Notes under the pieces: model-generated
Told to the model about the DNA's origin: nothing
Database searches by the model: none
The model's input: only the letters and a program-made list of their open reading frames with translations
Shown here: piece after piece, positions 34,968 through 44,200 of the stretch
Numbering within the stretch: the first letter of the stretch is position 1
Layout: every line of letters begins with the position of its first letter
Assembly (NCBI GenBank): GCA_017479935.1
Contig: JAFVBO010000026.1
Coordinates: 1 to 54,227 of the forward strand
Direction of reading: 5' to 3'
Length of the DNA: 54,227 nt
Origin: Lachnospiraceae bacterium
GTDB lineage: Bacteria > Bacillota > Clostridia > Lachnospirales > Lachnospiraceae
Translations under genes and position numbers: made by a program

Positions 34968-36290
34968 CTATCGCAGCTTCGACTCATACCCCAGATGCTC
35001 GTGCGGCGCCTCCTGATAGCTGTAGGCCTCCTCCAGCCCCAGTGACGTCAGAATCTGACCATTTTCCAGATAAAACACGGCATAGTAATCATCCAGGCTG
35101 TTGATCAGCTTCATACCCTCTTCCACGCCCAGGCAAAACAGCGTGGTGGACAGCGCGTCGCAGTCCGTCGAATTCGGTCCGATGATGCTCACAGAGTAGA
35201 TATTGTTTTTCACCGAGTAGCCGGTGGACGGGTCTAAAATGTGATGATAGTACGTTCCGTCGGGAGCTTTAAAGTACCGCTCATAGACGCCGGAGGTGAC
35301 GATGGACATGTTGCTTCCCCGCACGACCGCGAAATACTCGGTGCCGCTGCTTCCGAAGGGAAGCTGCAGGCCAGATCCGTACGTGCTTCCATCGGGCTTG
35401 CTGCCGACGAAGATCATGTTTCCTCCCAGGCTGATGATGGCGCTCTTTACCCCGTTCTCCACCAGATAGCTGTGCAGCTTTTCGGCAATATATCCCTTGG
35501 CGATGGAGCCCAGGTCGATACCGACGTAGTCATTGTCGAAGGTTACCTTGTTCCCATCCACATGCACGGCGTGGTAATCCACCCACTTGATGGCTTCCTC
35601 GATATCCTTCGCCGCCGGCACCTTCGGCACATCCGCCGTGAAATCCCAAAGCGAGGAGACGGACGCGATGGCGATGTCATACGCGCCTTCCGACAGCTCG
35701 CAGTAGCGCAGTCCCCACTTGATCAACTCCGCCGTCTCATCCGAAACTTCCGAGATCTCCCGGCGATTTAAGCGCGCAATCTCGCTGGTCTTTAAAGTCC
35801 GGGAGAGCATCCGCTCGTACTTGTTCAGGATATCCGCGCAGCCCTCATACAGGGCGACATCTTTCTCATCGTAGAAGGTGATGGTGCAGATCGTGTTCAG
35901 GCTGAACGCCGTTCCCACGTAGGTTCCGCGAAACGGATCCTTGTAATGGGTAAAGGTGGCCTTGGCTGCTAATGCCTGAATCAGCTCTTGCCTGCGCTCA
36001 TCGCTCATTCCGCTCTCCGAAGGCGCGGTCGGATCATTCGCCCCGCTCTCGTGCGAAAGAGTTTCCCCGGAGGAAATCCCGGTGCTCTCTCCCGAAGGGG
36101 TTCCTTCTTCCGTTTGACTGATCTGTTCGCTCTCTGCCAGACCACCAGATGTTTCCTGCCCTGCGGGCGTATTCTGTGAGGAAGAGTTATCGCCGCAGGC
36201 GGCCAGAAGACTTCCGGCAAGCAGGCAAAGCACCAGCGCCGCTGTCAGAAATACGAACGAACCCTTACGTTTATTGTGAATTTTTCTCAT
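34968..36290 (-). CDS. apbE: FAD:protein FMN transferase, lipoprotein
   Basis: A 440-residue ApbE that attaches FMN from FAD to Thr/Ser in exported flavoproteins. Lipobox LLAAC near residue 31, then a Ser/Gly/Glu-rich linker of about 80 residues, then the catalytic domain (about 125-420) with GIDLGSIAKGYIAEK and HHILDPSTGYSV, the latter for Mg/FAD binding. ATG 36290 follows GGAGG. Likely clients in the window are the FMN-binding protein at 36431, RnfG, RnfD and the flavoprotein at 22143. Confidence 0.93.
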   Translation of the reverse strand: MRKIHNKRKGSFVFLTAALVLCLLAGSLLAACGDNSSSQNTPAGQETSGGLAESEQISQTEEGTPSGESTGISSGETLSHESGANDPTAPSESGMSDERRQELIQALAAKATFTHYKDPFRGTYVGTAFSLNTICTITFYDEKDVALYEGCADILNKYERMLSRTLKTSEIARLNRREISEVSDETAELIKWGLRYCELSEGAYDIAIASVSSLWDFTADVPKVPAAKDIEEAIKWVDYHAVHVDGNKVTFDNDYVGIDLGSIAKGYIAEKLHSYLVENGVKSAIISLGGNMIFVGSKPDGSTYGSGLQLPFGSSGTEYFAVVRGSNMSIVTSGVYERYFKAPDGTYYHHILDPSTGYSVKNNIYSVSIIGPNSTDCDALSTTLFCLGVEEGMKLINSLDDYYAVFYLENGQILTSLGLEEAYSYQEAPHEHLGYESKLR

Positions 36291-36374
36291 AGTACCTCCA
36301 AAATGAAAGTTGCATTCATTTTTCCATTCTACCACAGCGGCTTTCTTTTTAAAAGTAAACTTTTAAGCAAAAGA

Positions 36375-36409
36375 AAATGGCAGGCCGAGCTGATCCCTGC
36401 CTGCCATTT
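36375..36409 (-). terminator. Terminator of the rnf / FMN-binding operon
   Basis: AAATGGCAGGC (36375-36385) pairs with GCCTGCCATTT (36399-36409), followed in the leftward direction by TCTTTT. It shows that apbE has its own transcript. Confidence 0.8.
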
Positions 36410-36430
36410 GAGCTTTTTCGCTTTTCGCTT

Positions 36431-36853
36431 TTACTTCGCCGCGGATGCCTGTGCCAGCGCGTCATTTAACGCTGCCTGGATACCGTCGCGGGTCTTGGTG
36501 GCACCGGAGACACCATCGATCTCAAACTGACCCTGGGCCTCCATGATCTGAGCCTCTGCCTCACCGCTATTGATATAGGCGCCGCCGAACTCGGGCGTCT
36601 CGCCATCGCCGACGATCTCATCCACCGATACGATGGAGTTCTTGTCCACGGTGATGGTCACCTTGATTTCACCGCCGAAAACACCCACGCCGTAACCGGT
36701 GTAGGTACCGGGATTATACAGAACCTTGTTTGCTTCCACACAGCCCTTTACACCTACGATGATAAAGCAGGCAACCAGAAGACAGACAAGATAGGTGAAG
36801 TTCTTATATTCTTTGAAAAGCTTGTCCTTTAATTCAGGAGTCAAAAATTTCAT
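36431..36853 (-). CDS. Membrane-anchored FMN-binding protein
   Basis: A 140-residue protein with one membrane helix (about 19-38) and an extracytosolic FMN-binding domain. The flavinylation motif GVSGATKTRDGIQAA (about 114-128) puts the probable FMN-Thr near residue 118. It starts 11 bases after rnfB, so it is the last gene of the rnf operon and a natural extra electron carrier after RnfG. Similar small FMN-binding proteins are one-electron relays in flavin-based electron transfer. Confidence 0.9.
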   Translation of the reverse strand: MKFLTPELKDKLFKEYKNFTYLVCLLVACFIIVGVKGCVEANKVLYNPGTYTGYGVGVFGGEIKVTITVDKNSIVSVDEIVGDGETPEFGGAYINSGEAEAQIMEAQGQFEIDGVSGATKTRDGIQAALNDALAQASAAK

Positions 36854-36864
36854 TCTTTCCCCTC

Positions 36865-38073
36865 CTATACTCTCTTCTGATTGATGGACTTGGCATGTTC
36901 CCGTTTGTTCTTCTTTCCGGGAGCTCCCTGAAGCGGTCTGGCAGATGCGGTTCTTCCGTGCATCTTGACTTCCTTCACGGCTTCTTCCACCACTTCCTCA
37001 GCCTTCGCGGCCGTCTCAGCAACCTGAACCTTGGCAGCTTCCACCGCTTCCGTAGCTTCAGACTTCACAGTCTCTACCGTCTTAGCAGCTTCTGCTTTCA
37101 CAGCCTCTACCGTCTTAGCAGCTTCCGCCTTCACAGCTTCGGCAGCCTTACCAGCTTCCGCCTTTGCAGCTTCCACAGCCTTACCAGCTTCCGCCTTTGC
37201 AGCTTCCACTGCCTTACCAGCTTCCGCCTTCACGGCTTCCACTGCCGGAGCGGCTGCAGCCGCAGCTGCCTCCTGGTCTGCCAGGGCTTTCGCCTTGGAG
37301 GCATCCATCAGTTCGATGGTCTTCTTCGGGCACTTCGACGCGCAGACGCCGCAGCCCATGCAGGTTTCCTGGTTGACGGTTGCCTTCCGGTTCTCTACGT
37401 GAACCGAATCAAACGGGCAGTTCTTCTGGCACAGCGTGCAGCCGACACAGTTTTCCTTGTGGACATATGCCTTCTGCGGTTCCCCGGCGGGTGCTGCCTT
37501 TGCCTCAGGAGCCTTTGCAGGCTCGGCTGCGGGCGCGGCTGCCTTCGGCTCCGCCGCAAACAGCTCGCGGGCCTTGGACTCATCCATCAGATCAATAGCC
37601 TTCTTCGGGCACTTCGCCGCGCAGGCGCCGCAGCCCTTACAGGTATCTAAATCTACCGTAGCCTTCTTGTTTACCACGTGTACGGAATCAAAGGCACAGG
37701 TCTTCTCACACAGCGTACAGCCAACGCAGTCGCTCTTGCGGACGTAAGCCTTGCGGGCCTCGGTCTTCGGAACGTCCGCCACGCCCATCACCTTCGCGAT
37801 CTCGGCCGCCACCTTGGGGCCGCCGACCGGACACTGATTGACAGGAGCTTCGCCCAGGAAAATGGCATGCGCACAGCCATCGCAACCGGGATATCCGCAG
37901 CCACCGCAGTTGTTTCCGGGAAGACAGGCGCGGATCTTTTCTTCCTTCTCGTCTTTCTTAACCTCAAAGATGCTGCCGGCAAAGCCAAGCACGATGCCGA
38001 TCAGCAGGCCGACGATACCGACAACGAGCGTTGCCTTCAGTACAGCCACAAAATTAAACGCCATAACGATCAT
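36865..38073 (-). CDS. rnfB: RnfB with duplicated ferredoxin module and Ala/Glu/Lys repeat tail
   Basis: Ferredoxin-interacting Rnf subunit of 402 residues. Membrane helix (about 10-34), then the Fes domain with C50, C56, C59, C64 and C81. Two successive 2[4Fe-4S] modules follow (C116-C155 and C209-C248), giving five clusters. They are joined by an Ala/Pro/Glu linker and share near-identical sequence, so the second is an internal duplication. Residues about 268-370 are an Ala-Glu-Lys-Val repeat (units like KAEAGKAVEAA) of predicted amphipathic helix, then a basic tail. Many family members end soon after one or two ferredoxin modules. GGAGGG precedes the ATG at 38073. Confidence 0.93.
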   Translation of the reverse strand: MIVMAFNFVAVLKATLVVGIVGLLIGIVLGFAGSIFEVKKDEKEEKIRACLPGNNCGGCGYPGCDGCAHAIFLGEAPVNQCPVGGPKVAAEIAKVMGVADVPKTEARKAYVRKSDCVGCTLCEKTCAFDSVHVVNKKATVDLDTCKGCGACAAKCPKKAIDLMDESKARELFAAEPKAAAPAAEPAKAPEAKAAPAGEPQKAYVHKENCVGCTLCQKNCPFDSVHVENRKATVNQETCMGCGVCASKCPKKTIELMDASKAKALADQEAAAAAAAPAVEAVKAEAGKAVEAAKAEAGKAVEAAKAEAGKAAEAVKAEAAKTVEAVKAEAAKTVETVKSEATEAVEAAKVQVAETAAKAEEVVEEAVKEVKMHGRTASARPLQGAPGKKNKREHAKSINQKRV

Positions 38074-38086
38074 CTTCGCACCCTCC

Positions 38087-38665
38087 TTAAATGTTCAGGC
38101 CGGAGAAGCCAAAGAACGCGATGGACATCAGAGCCGCGCAGATACAGACCATGGGAACGCCTTTGAAGGACTCAAGGTACTCACATCCCTCGCATCTTTC
38201 GCGGATGGCCGCCAGCATGACGATGGCTACCAGGTATCCAACAGCCGTGCCAAGACCGCACAGAACGGACTCGATGAAGTTGTAGCCGTAGGTAACATTG
38301 TTCAGAGCCACACCTAAAACGGCGCAGTTCGTGGTGATCAGGGGCAGGTAAATACCTAACGCGTTGTACAGGGAGGGGATGGACTTCTTGAAGAACATCT
38401 CAACCACCTGCACGAGGGCGGCGATAACCAGAATGAATACGATGGTGTCCAGGTATCCTAACGAAAGCGGTGCCAGAACAAAATCGTACAGGAGGCTCGC
38501 CACCGCGGACGCGATGGTGATAACGAAGACGACGGCCCCGCCCATGCCGAGGGCCACCTCTGTCTTGGTGGAAACTCCGAGGAAGGAGCAGATACCAAGG
38601 AACTGGCTTAAGACTACGTTATCCAGCAGAGCTGCCGTAATGATAATAATAATCAATCCTTGCAT
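38087..38665 (-). CDS. rnfA: Rnf electron-transport subunit A
   Basis: A 192-residue integral membrane subunit with six hydrophobic segments, inverted partner of RnfE. LDNVVLSQFLGICSFLGVS (about 14-32) holds the conserved Cys near the membrane centre that helps ligate the RnfA/E [2Fe-2S] cluster in solved complexes. It lies 13 bases before rnfB. Confidence 0.93.
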   Translation of the reverse strand: MQGLIIIIITAALLDNVVLSQFLGICSFLGVSTKTEVALGMGGAVVFVITIASAVASLLYDFVLAPLSLGYLDTIVFILVIAALVQVVEMFFKKSIPSLYNALGIYLPLITTNCAVLGVALNNVTYGYNFIESVLCGLGTAVGYLVAIVMLAAIRERCEGCEYLESFKGVPMVCICAALMSIAFFGFSGLNI

Positions 38666-38684
38666 GTTCTATTCTCCTTTCTCC

Positions 38685-39344
38685 TTACGATTCGCGGATG
38701 GCCTTCTTGGCATCCTCTTCCATCTTCTTATCCGAAACCCATTTCCACTTGTTCTTGGCAGCGATCAGAACCGCCAGCACCAGGAAGGCGCCCGGGGACT
38801 TGATCAGGATTTCGATCGGAGCAAAGAAATCGGAAGCCGTATAGATCGGATTGCCGAACCATTCGCCGGCACCTAAGATCTCACGCACGGAGCTGATGAT
38901 CAGCAGGGCGATCGTAAAACCGATACCCATACCGATACCATCGGCGCAGGATAAGTAAACCGTATTCTTGTTGGCGTACGCTTCGGCACGGCCCAAGATG
39001 ATACAGTTTACAACGATCAGCGGAATGTAAACGCCCAGGGACTGATACAGTTCCGGTGTGTACGCTTCCATGAGGAAATCGCAGACCGTAACGAAGGTAG
39101 CCACGATGACGATGTACGCAGGCATACGCACGCCGTCCGGGATGATGTGCCGCAGCGCGGCGATGATCATGTTGGAAAGAATCAGAACAGCCGTCGTGGA
39201 CAGGCCCATGCCGATGGCGTTGCTGGCGGTTGTGGTAACAGCCAGAACCGGGCACATACCGATGACCATGACGAAGGTGGGATTCTCACGAACGATACCA
39301 TTATATATGGTATCAATAAACGGATTCTCAAAATGTTTATTCAT
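38685..39344 (-). CDS. rnfE: Rnf electron-transport subunit E
   Basis: A 219-residue integral membrane subunit with six hydrophobic segments. GMCPVLAVTTTASNAIGMG (about 29-47) and VVNCIILGRAEAYA (about 133-146) carry the conserved cysteines. It forms the RnfA/E pair that passes electrons across the membrane, and is placed between rnfG and rnfA as in other Clostridia. Confidence 0.93.
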   Translation of the reverse strand: MNKHFENPFIDTIYNGIVRENPTFVMVIGMCPVLAVTTTASNAIGMGLSTTAVLILSNMIIAALRHIIPDGVRMPAYIVIVATFVTVCDFLMEAYTPELYQSLGVYIPLIVVNCIILGRAEAYANKNTVYLSCADGIGMGIGFTIALLIISSVREILGAGEWFGNPIYTASDFFAPIEILIKSPGAFLVLAVLIAAKNKWKWVSDKKMEEDAKKAIRES

Positions 39345-39362
39345 TCGTACTCTCCCTCCCTC

Positions 39363-39971
39363 TTAGTTTAAGGATGCGGAAACCGCAAGCGCCGCGTTGA
39401 CGGCATTCACAACCGCGTTGGTGGTGACCGTCGCGCCGGAGATGGCGGTGATTTCATTGTCCGCGGAAGCCGCTTTCTTCACCGTCTTTAACGAGGACAC
39501 CTTTCTTCCGGGGAAGAGATCCTTAAATTCCGGCTCATCGGCCTTCGTGCCAAGTCCGGAGGTTTCGGAGCTTTCCAGAATATCGATGCCAAGCAGCGTT
39601 CCGTCCGCCTGTACGCCAACCGCCGTCACAATTTCGGCCTGCTTACCGGCGGTGACAACGCTGTACGCGTAACCTAAGACATTGCCGGACGCGTCATACG
39701 CAAACATGCAGTCGCGGATCGTCGCGTTGATGCCGGCATCCGCCAGAACAGCGGTCGAAGATTCGATCACTTCCGCGTGATCCTCAAAGTGATCCGCCCC
39801 GTCAAACATGGATGCATAGGTGGCTGCTTTCTCGGCTGCCTTGCGGGCGGAGGTAATCGGGTAGGTGATTTCGTAAGCCAGACCAAGGAGGAGACCCGAA
39901 ACAATACAGATCACAAACAGAATGAGTGTGTCGTGGAGAATTCTCTTTACATCAATCTCTACGCCCTGCAT
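39363..39971 (-). CDS. rnfG: Rnf electron-transport subunit G (covalent FMN)
   Basis: A 202-residue extracytosolic flavoprotein anchored by one helix (about 14-36). The FMN-attachment motif ISGATVTTNAVVNAV (about 178-192) marks the ApbE target Thr. GLGTKADEPEFKDLF (about 141-155) is typical of the FMN domain. The gene directly follows rnfD, with stop and start adjoining. Confidence 0.93.
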   Translation of the reverse strand: MQGVEIDVKRILHDTLILFVICIVSGLLLGLAYEITYPITSARKAAEKAATYASMFDGADHFEDHAEVIESSTAVLADAGINATIRDCMFAYDASGNVLGYAYSVVTAGKQAEIVTAVGVQADGTLLGIDILESSETSGLGTKADEPEFKDLFPGRKVSSLKTVKKAASADNEITAISGATVTTNAVVNAVNAALAVSASLN

Positions 39972-40901
39972 TTAAGCTGCCTCCTTTCCTTCCGCTTCCT
40001 TGGGGGAAGTATACTTATCGATCAGCGGGACAAACAGCGTGCTGAACATGACGGCATAGGCCACGCTCTCGGACGCGGTTCCCAGAACACGGAACAGACC
40101 GGAGATGATGCCAAGCAGCACAGCGAAGATAATCTTGCCAACCATGCTCTGCGGGCAGATGACATAATCCGCCGCGAAGAAAACAGCTGCGAACACAAGA
40201 CCGCCGGAGAAGAGCTCCGCCAGAATGTAGTTCGTGAAATTGTTGACCATGGAGGCCTTTCCGCTGAAGATCGCGATGAAAACGGCGAATACCGCGAGGA
40301 AAATGACGGGAATGATCACGTCAATTCTCTTACGGATGATCAGGTAGGCCGCGCCGATCAGAAGGCAGGCCACCGAGATTTCGCCGATGGCGCCGGATAC
40401 GTTACCGAGGAACATATCCATGACGTACAGCTTCTCTCCTGCTGCCATCTGCGTTAAGGACGTGGCGCCGGAGACACCGTCCACCTTGAAATTCGCCATG
40501 ACGGCCTGGTAGCTGATTAACAGCAGGCCGTTGGCCGCCAGTGCGGGGCTGATCCAATGCCGGCCATAACCGCCGAACAGGTCGACGACAACGATTGTCG
40601 CGAAGATAGCTCCGAGAATGGGAACGTACACGGGTACCGCCGGGGAAAGCACACAGGCAAGGAGAAGTCCGGTCACAATGGCACTGCCATCCGTGATGGT
40701 CACCTTATCGCGGAGCTTTTTCTGGAATATATACTCTGAAACCACGCTGGCCAGAACAGCGAGAATGATGGTTCTCAGAGCAGGCATTCCAAAGCGGTAT
40801 ACTCCGAACAGGATGGCCGGAGTCAATGCAATTTCCACGTCAAACATGTACTCCCGGAGCTCTTCCGTGGTTTTCACGCGGGGGACATTAAAATTGCTCA
40901 C
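39972..40901 (-). CDS. rnfD: Rnf electron-transport subunit D (covalent FMN)
   Basis: A 309-residue membrane subunit with about nine hydrophobic segments. The covalent-FMN motif GVSGATSLTQ (about 158-167) is present. The start is a GTG at 40901 with GAGGTG 8 bases upstream. In most clostridial rnf operons rnfC precedes rnfD; here rnfD is the first gene, preceded by its own promoter and structured leader, and no rnfC is found in the window. Confidence 0.92.
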   Translation of the reverse strand: MSNFNVPRVKTTEELREYMFDVEIALTPAILFGVYRFGMPALRTIILAVLASVVSEYIFQKKLRDKVTITDGSAIVTGLLLACVLSPAVPVYVPILGAIFATIVVVDLFGGYGRHWISPALAANGLLLISYQAVMANFKVDGVSGATSLTQMAAGEKLYVMDMFLGNVSGAIGEISVACLLIGAAYLIIRKRIDVIIPVIFLAVFAVFIAIFSGKASMVNNFTNYILAELFSGGLVFAAVFFAADYVICPQSMVGKIIFAVLLGIISGLFRVLGTASESVAYAVMFSTLFVPLIDKYTSPKEAEGKEAA

Positions 40902-40942
40902 AACTTTGCACCTCTCTCTTTCTTAGTAGTCTTTTTTCGCGG

Positions 40943-41040
40943 CGGTTTTTAAGCAGGAAAACAAGGCCCTTTTTCTGGCGGAGGCAGACGGGAAACGCTC
41001 CTCCCGTCGCACCGGGCCTTTGAACAAATCGCTTAAACCG
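40943..41040 (-). ncRNA. Structured 5' leader of the rnf operon, type unknown
   Basis: Three nested pairings: CGGTTTTTAAGC (40943-40954) with GCTTAAACCG (41031-41040); AAGGCCC (40963-40969) with GGGCCTT (41014-41020); GACGGGA (40987-40993) with TCCCGTC (41002-41008). I could not match it to a known riboswitch. It may control rnf expression. No gene lies in 40902-41202. Confidence 0.45.
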
Positions 41041-41061
41041 TCACTGGAAAACAATACAATC

Positions 41062-41089
41062 AGTATAGCATTTTCCTATCAAAAAGCAA
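41062..41089 (-). promoter_or_regulatory. Promoter of the rnf operon
   Basis: TTGCTT (41084-41089), a 16-base spacer and TATACT (41062-41067) on the minus strand, in the gap between polC and rnfD. The predicted leader is about 150 bases. Confidence 0.65.
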
Positions 41090-41202
41090 GTTTTAACTCT
41101 TTCTGTTCGTTTTAAGGTTTTTTAATAAATGGCGAATATTGGCGCAAACGCCGCGTGGGCACAAAGTGCGAAGCGGCGCATTTGCTTTCCAAAGTTCTTT
41201 TT

Positions 41203-44200
41203 TTACAGGTCAAACAGCGACAGCTGATTCGTCTTGGGAAGATCCGCAAACAGCCCCCATCCGCTCATCAGGTCGATGACGCTCTGGCTCACCTTGGTCC
41301 TTTGTCTGAAATCTTCCTCGGACAAAAACTTTCCGTCCTTCGCGGCTGCCTCCACAGCCTCGGCCGCCTTGTCGCCCATGCCGTCGATGGAATTGATGGC
41401 CGGCATGATCTTTCCGTCCACCACAGAGAACCTCGTGGCCTTGGCGCGGTAGAAATCCAGCGGCAGAAATTCGATGCCGCGGGCGTACATTTCCTGTACA
41501 ATTCGCATGTCGCGCAGGCTGTCCTTTTCCTTGGCGGACAGGTTGTCCTCACGGCGCTTATAATCCGCCAGGTTCTTCTCCAGCGTCTCGCGCCCCAGGC
41601 ACATCAGCTCGTAGGAAAAGCCCGACGCGCGGATCGAGAAGAACGCGCAGTAGTATTCCTTCGGGCGGAAGATCTTGTACCAGGCGATACGCCAGGCCAT
41701 GGTGACATAGGCCGCCGCGTGCGCCTTCGGGAACATGTACTTGATCTTCTTGCAGGAGGACAGATACCACTCCGGAACGTCATGTTCCCGCATGATCTCC
41801 TCCCATTCGGGCTTTAAGCCCTTGCCCTTTCGCACGCTCTCCATGATGGTAAAGGACTGCTCCGAATCAAGCCCCTTGCCGATCAGATACACCATGATAT
41901 CGTCACGGCAGCAGATGGCGGTCTGAATGGTGGCGGTTCCCTCCCGGATGAGGTCCTGGGCATTTCCCAGCCACACGTCCGTGCCGTGGGCCAGTCCTGC
42001 GATACGGACAAGGTCCGAAAAGTATTTGGGCTTTGTGTCCAGAAGCATCTGCATGGCAAAGTCCGTTCCAAACTCCGGAACGCCTAAGGCGCCTAACGGA
42101 CAGCCGTAGATGTCATCCGGCGTGATGCCAAGCGCCGAGGTATCCTGGAAGAGGCTCATTACCTCCTTGGAATCCAGCGGGATCGTCCTGGCGTTCACAT
42201 CGGTGATACTCTCCAGCATACGGATCATGGTCGGATCATCATGGCCCAGAATATCGAGCTTTAACAGGTTGTGGTCGATCGAGTGATAATCAAAGTGCGT
42301 CGTCACGATGTCGGTCGTCATGTCGTTGGCCGGGTGCTGGATGGGCGTGAAGGTGTGAATCTCCTCGCCGTGGGGCAGAACGATGATGCCGCCCGGGTGC
42401 TGCCCGGTGGTGCGTCTGATGCCCACGCACTTCGCGGCGATCCGGTCCAGTTCGCAGCGGCGTTTGGGGATGTTGCGCTCCTCAAAATACTTTAAGGCGT
42501 AGCCATACGCGGTCTTGTCGGCCAGCGTGCCGATGGTGCCGGCCTTGAAGGTGTGCCCCTCGCCGAAGATGACCTCGGTATACGCGTGGGCCTGCGACTG
42601 ATACTCGCCGGAGAAGTTCAGGTCGATATCCGGCTCCTTGTTTCCCTTGAATCCCAGGAAGGTTTCGAACGGAATATCGTGCCCGTCCTTGACCAGCATC
42701 TCCCCGCAGACCGGGCAGACGCGGTCCGGCATGTCACACCCGGAACCGCCGGCGAAGGCCTTCACCTCGGGCGAATCAAAGTCCACGTAGAAGCATTTCT
42801 TGCAGCGGTAATGCGGCGGCAGCGGGTTTACCTCGGTGATTCGGGACATGGTCGCCGCAAGGGACGATCCGACCGAACCACGGGAGCCGACCAGGTAGCC
42901 GTCCTCGTTGGATTTGTTGACCAGCTTGTACGCGATAACATACATAACCGCGTACCCGTTGGAAATAATGGAGTTCAACTCCTTATCCAGACGCTTCACC
43001 ACGATGTCCGGCAGGTTGGGGCCGTACATCTCGTGGGCCGTCTCGTAGCAGAGATCCCGTAAGATCTTGTCAGAATTTTCGATAACCGGCGGACACTTGT
43101 CGGGCCGCACGGGCGCGATGGGCTCGCACATGTCAGCGATGAGGTTGGTGTTGTCCACCACCACCTCCTGCGCCTTCTTGCTCCCCAGGTACTCAAACTC
43201 CGCCAGCATCTCCTCGGTGGTCCGAAGGAACAGCGGCGCCTGTTCGTCCGCGTCCTTAAAGCCCTGTCCCGCCATGATAATCTTCCGGTACAGGGCATCC
43301 TCGGGCGCTAAGAAGTGCACGTCACCCGTGGCGACCACGGGCTTGTTGTACTTTTCTCCCAGGTCCACGACCCGGCGGTTTAAGTCGCGAAGATCCTCCT
43401 CGTTCTGCACATCCGGCGTCTTTTCATCCGCGATCATAAAGCGGTTATTGCCGATCGGCTGAATTTCCAGGTAGTCGTAGAAGCGCACGATCCGGTCGAT
43501 CTCCTCGTCCGGTGCCTTGCGCACGATGGCCCGGAACAGCTCCCCGGCCTCGCAGGCGGAGCCGATGATCAGCCCTTCCCGGTACTTTTCCAGCTCGCTC
43601 TTGGGGATTCGCGGCCGCTTGGCATAGTAGGTCAGGTGCGACATCGAAATCAGCCGGTAGAGGTTGATCCGCCCGATGTCGTTCTTGGCCAGGATGATCA
43701 CGTGGTAGGTTTCCATCTTCCGGATGGCGTCCACGGACATCGTGCCCAGGCCGTTGATCTCCCGCAGATAAGTCACGCCCTTCTCCTTCAGATCCCGCAG
43801 GAAATACTGGAAGATCCCGGCGGTGCACTCCGCATCGTCCACGGCGCGGTGGTGGTGCTCCAGGGAAACCCCGCAGGCCTCGGCCACATCATCCAGCTTA
43901 AAGCGCTTCAGGTGCGGCAGAAGCACACGGGCCATGTTTAAGGTATCGGCGATCACGGGTTCATAGGGGATGCCGGCCCGCTTGCAGGCCTGTCCGATAA
44001 AGCCCGTGTCAAACGACGCGTTGTGCGCCACGATCACGGCACCTTCGCAGAATTCCAGAAACTGCGGCAGCACCGTCTCGATGGAGGGCGCGTCCATGAC
44101 CTGCGCGTCCGTGATGCTGGTCAGCTTTTCAATGTTCTTCGGAATGGGAACGTGCGGATTGACAAAGGTGGAAAAGCGGTCCACGATCTCCCCGTGCTCC

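Noticed and set aside
40902-41202. Remnant of rnfC between polC and rnfD
   Set aside because: No reading frame or cysteine motif of RnfC is visible; the gap holds a promoter and hairpins only.
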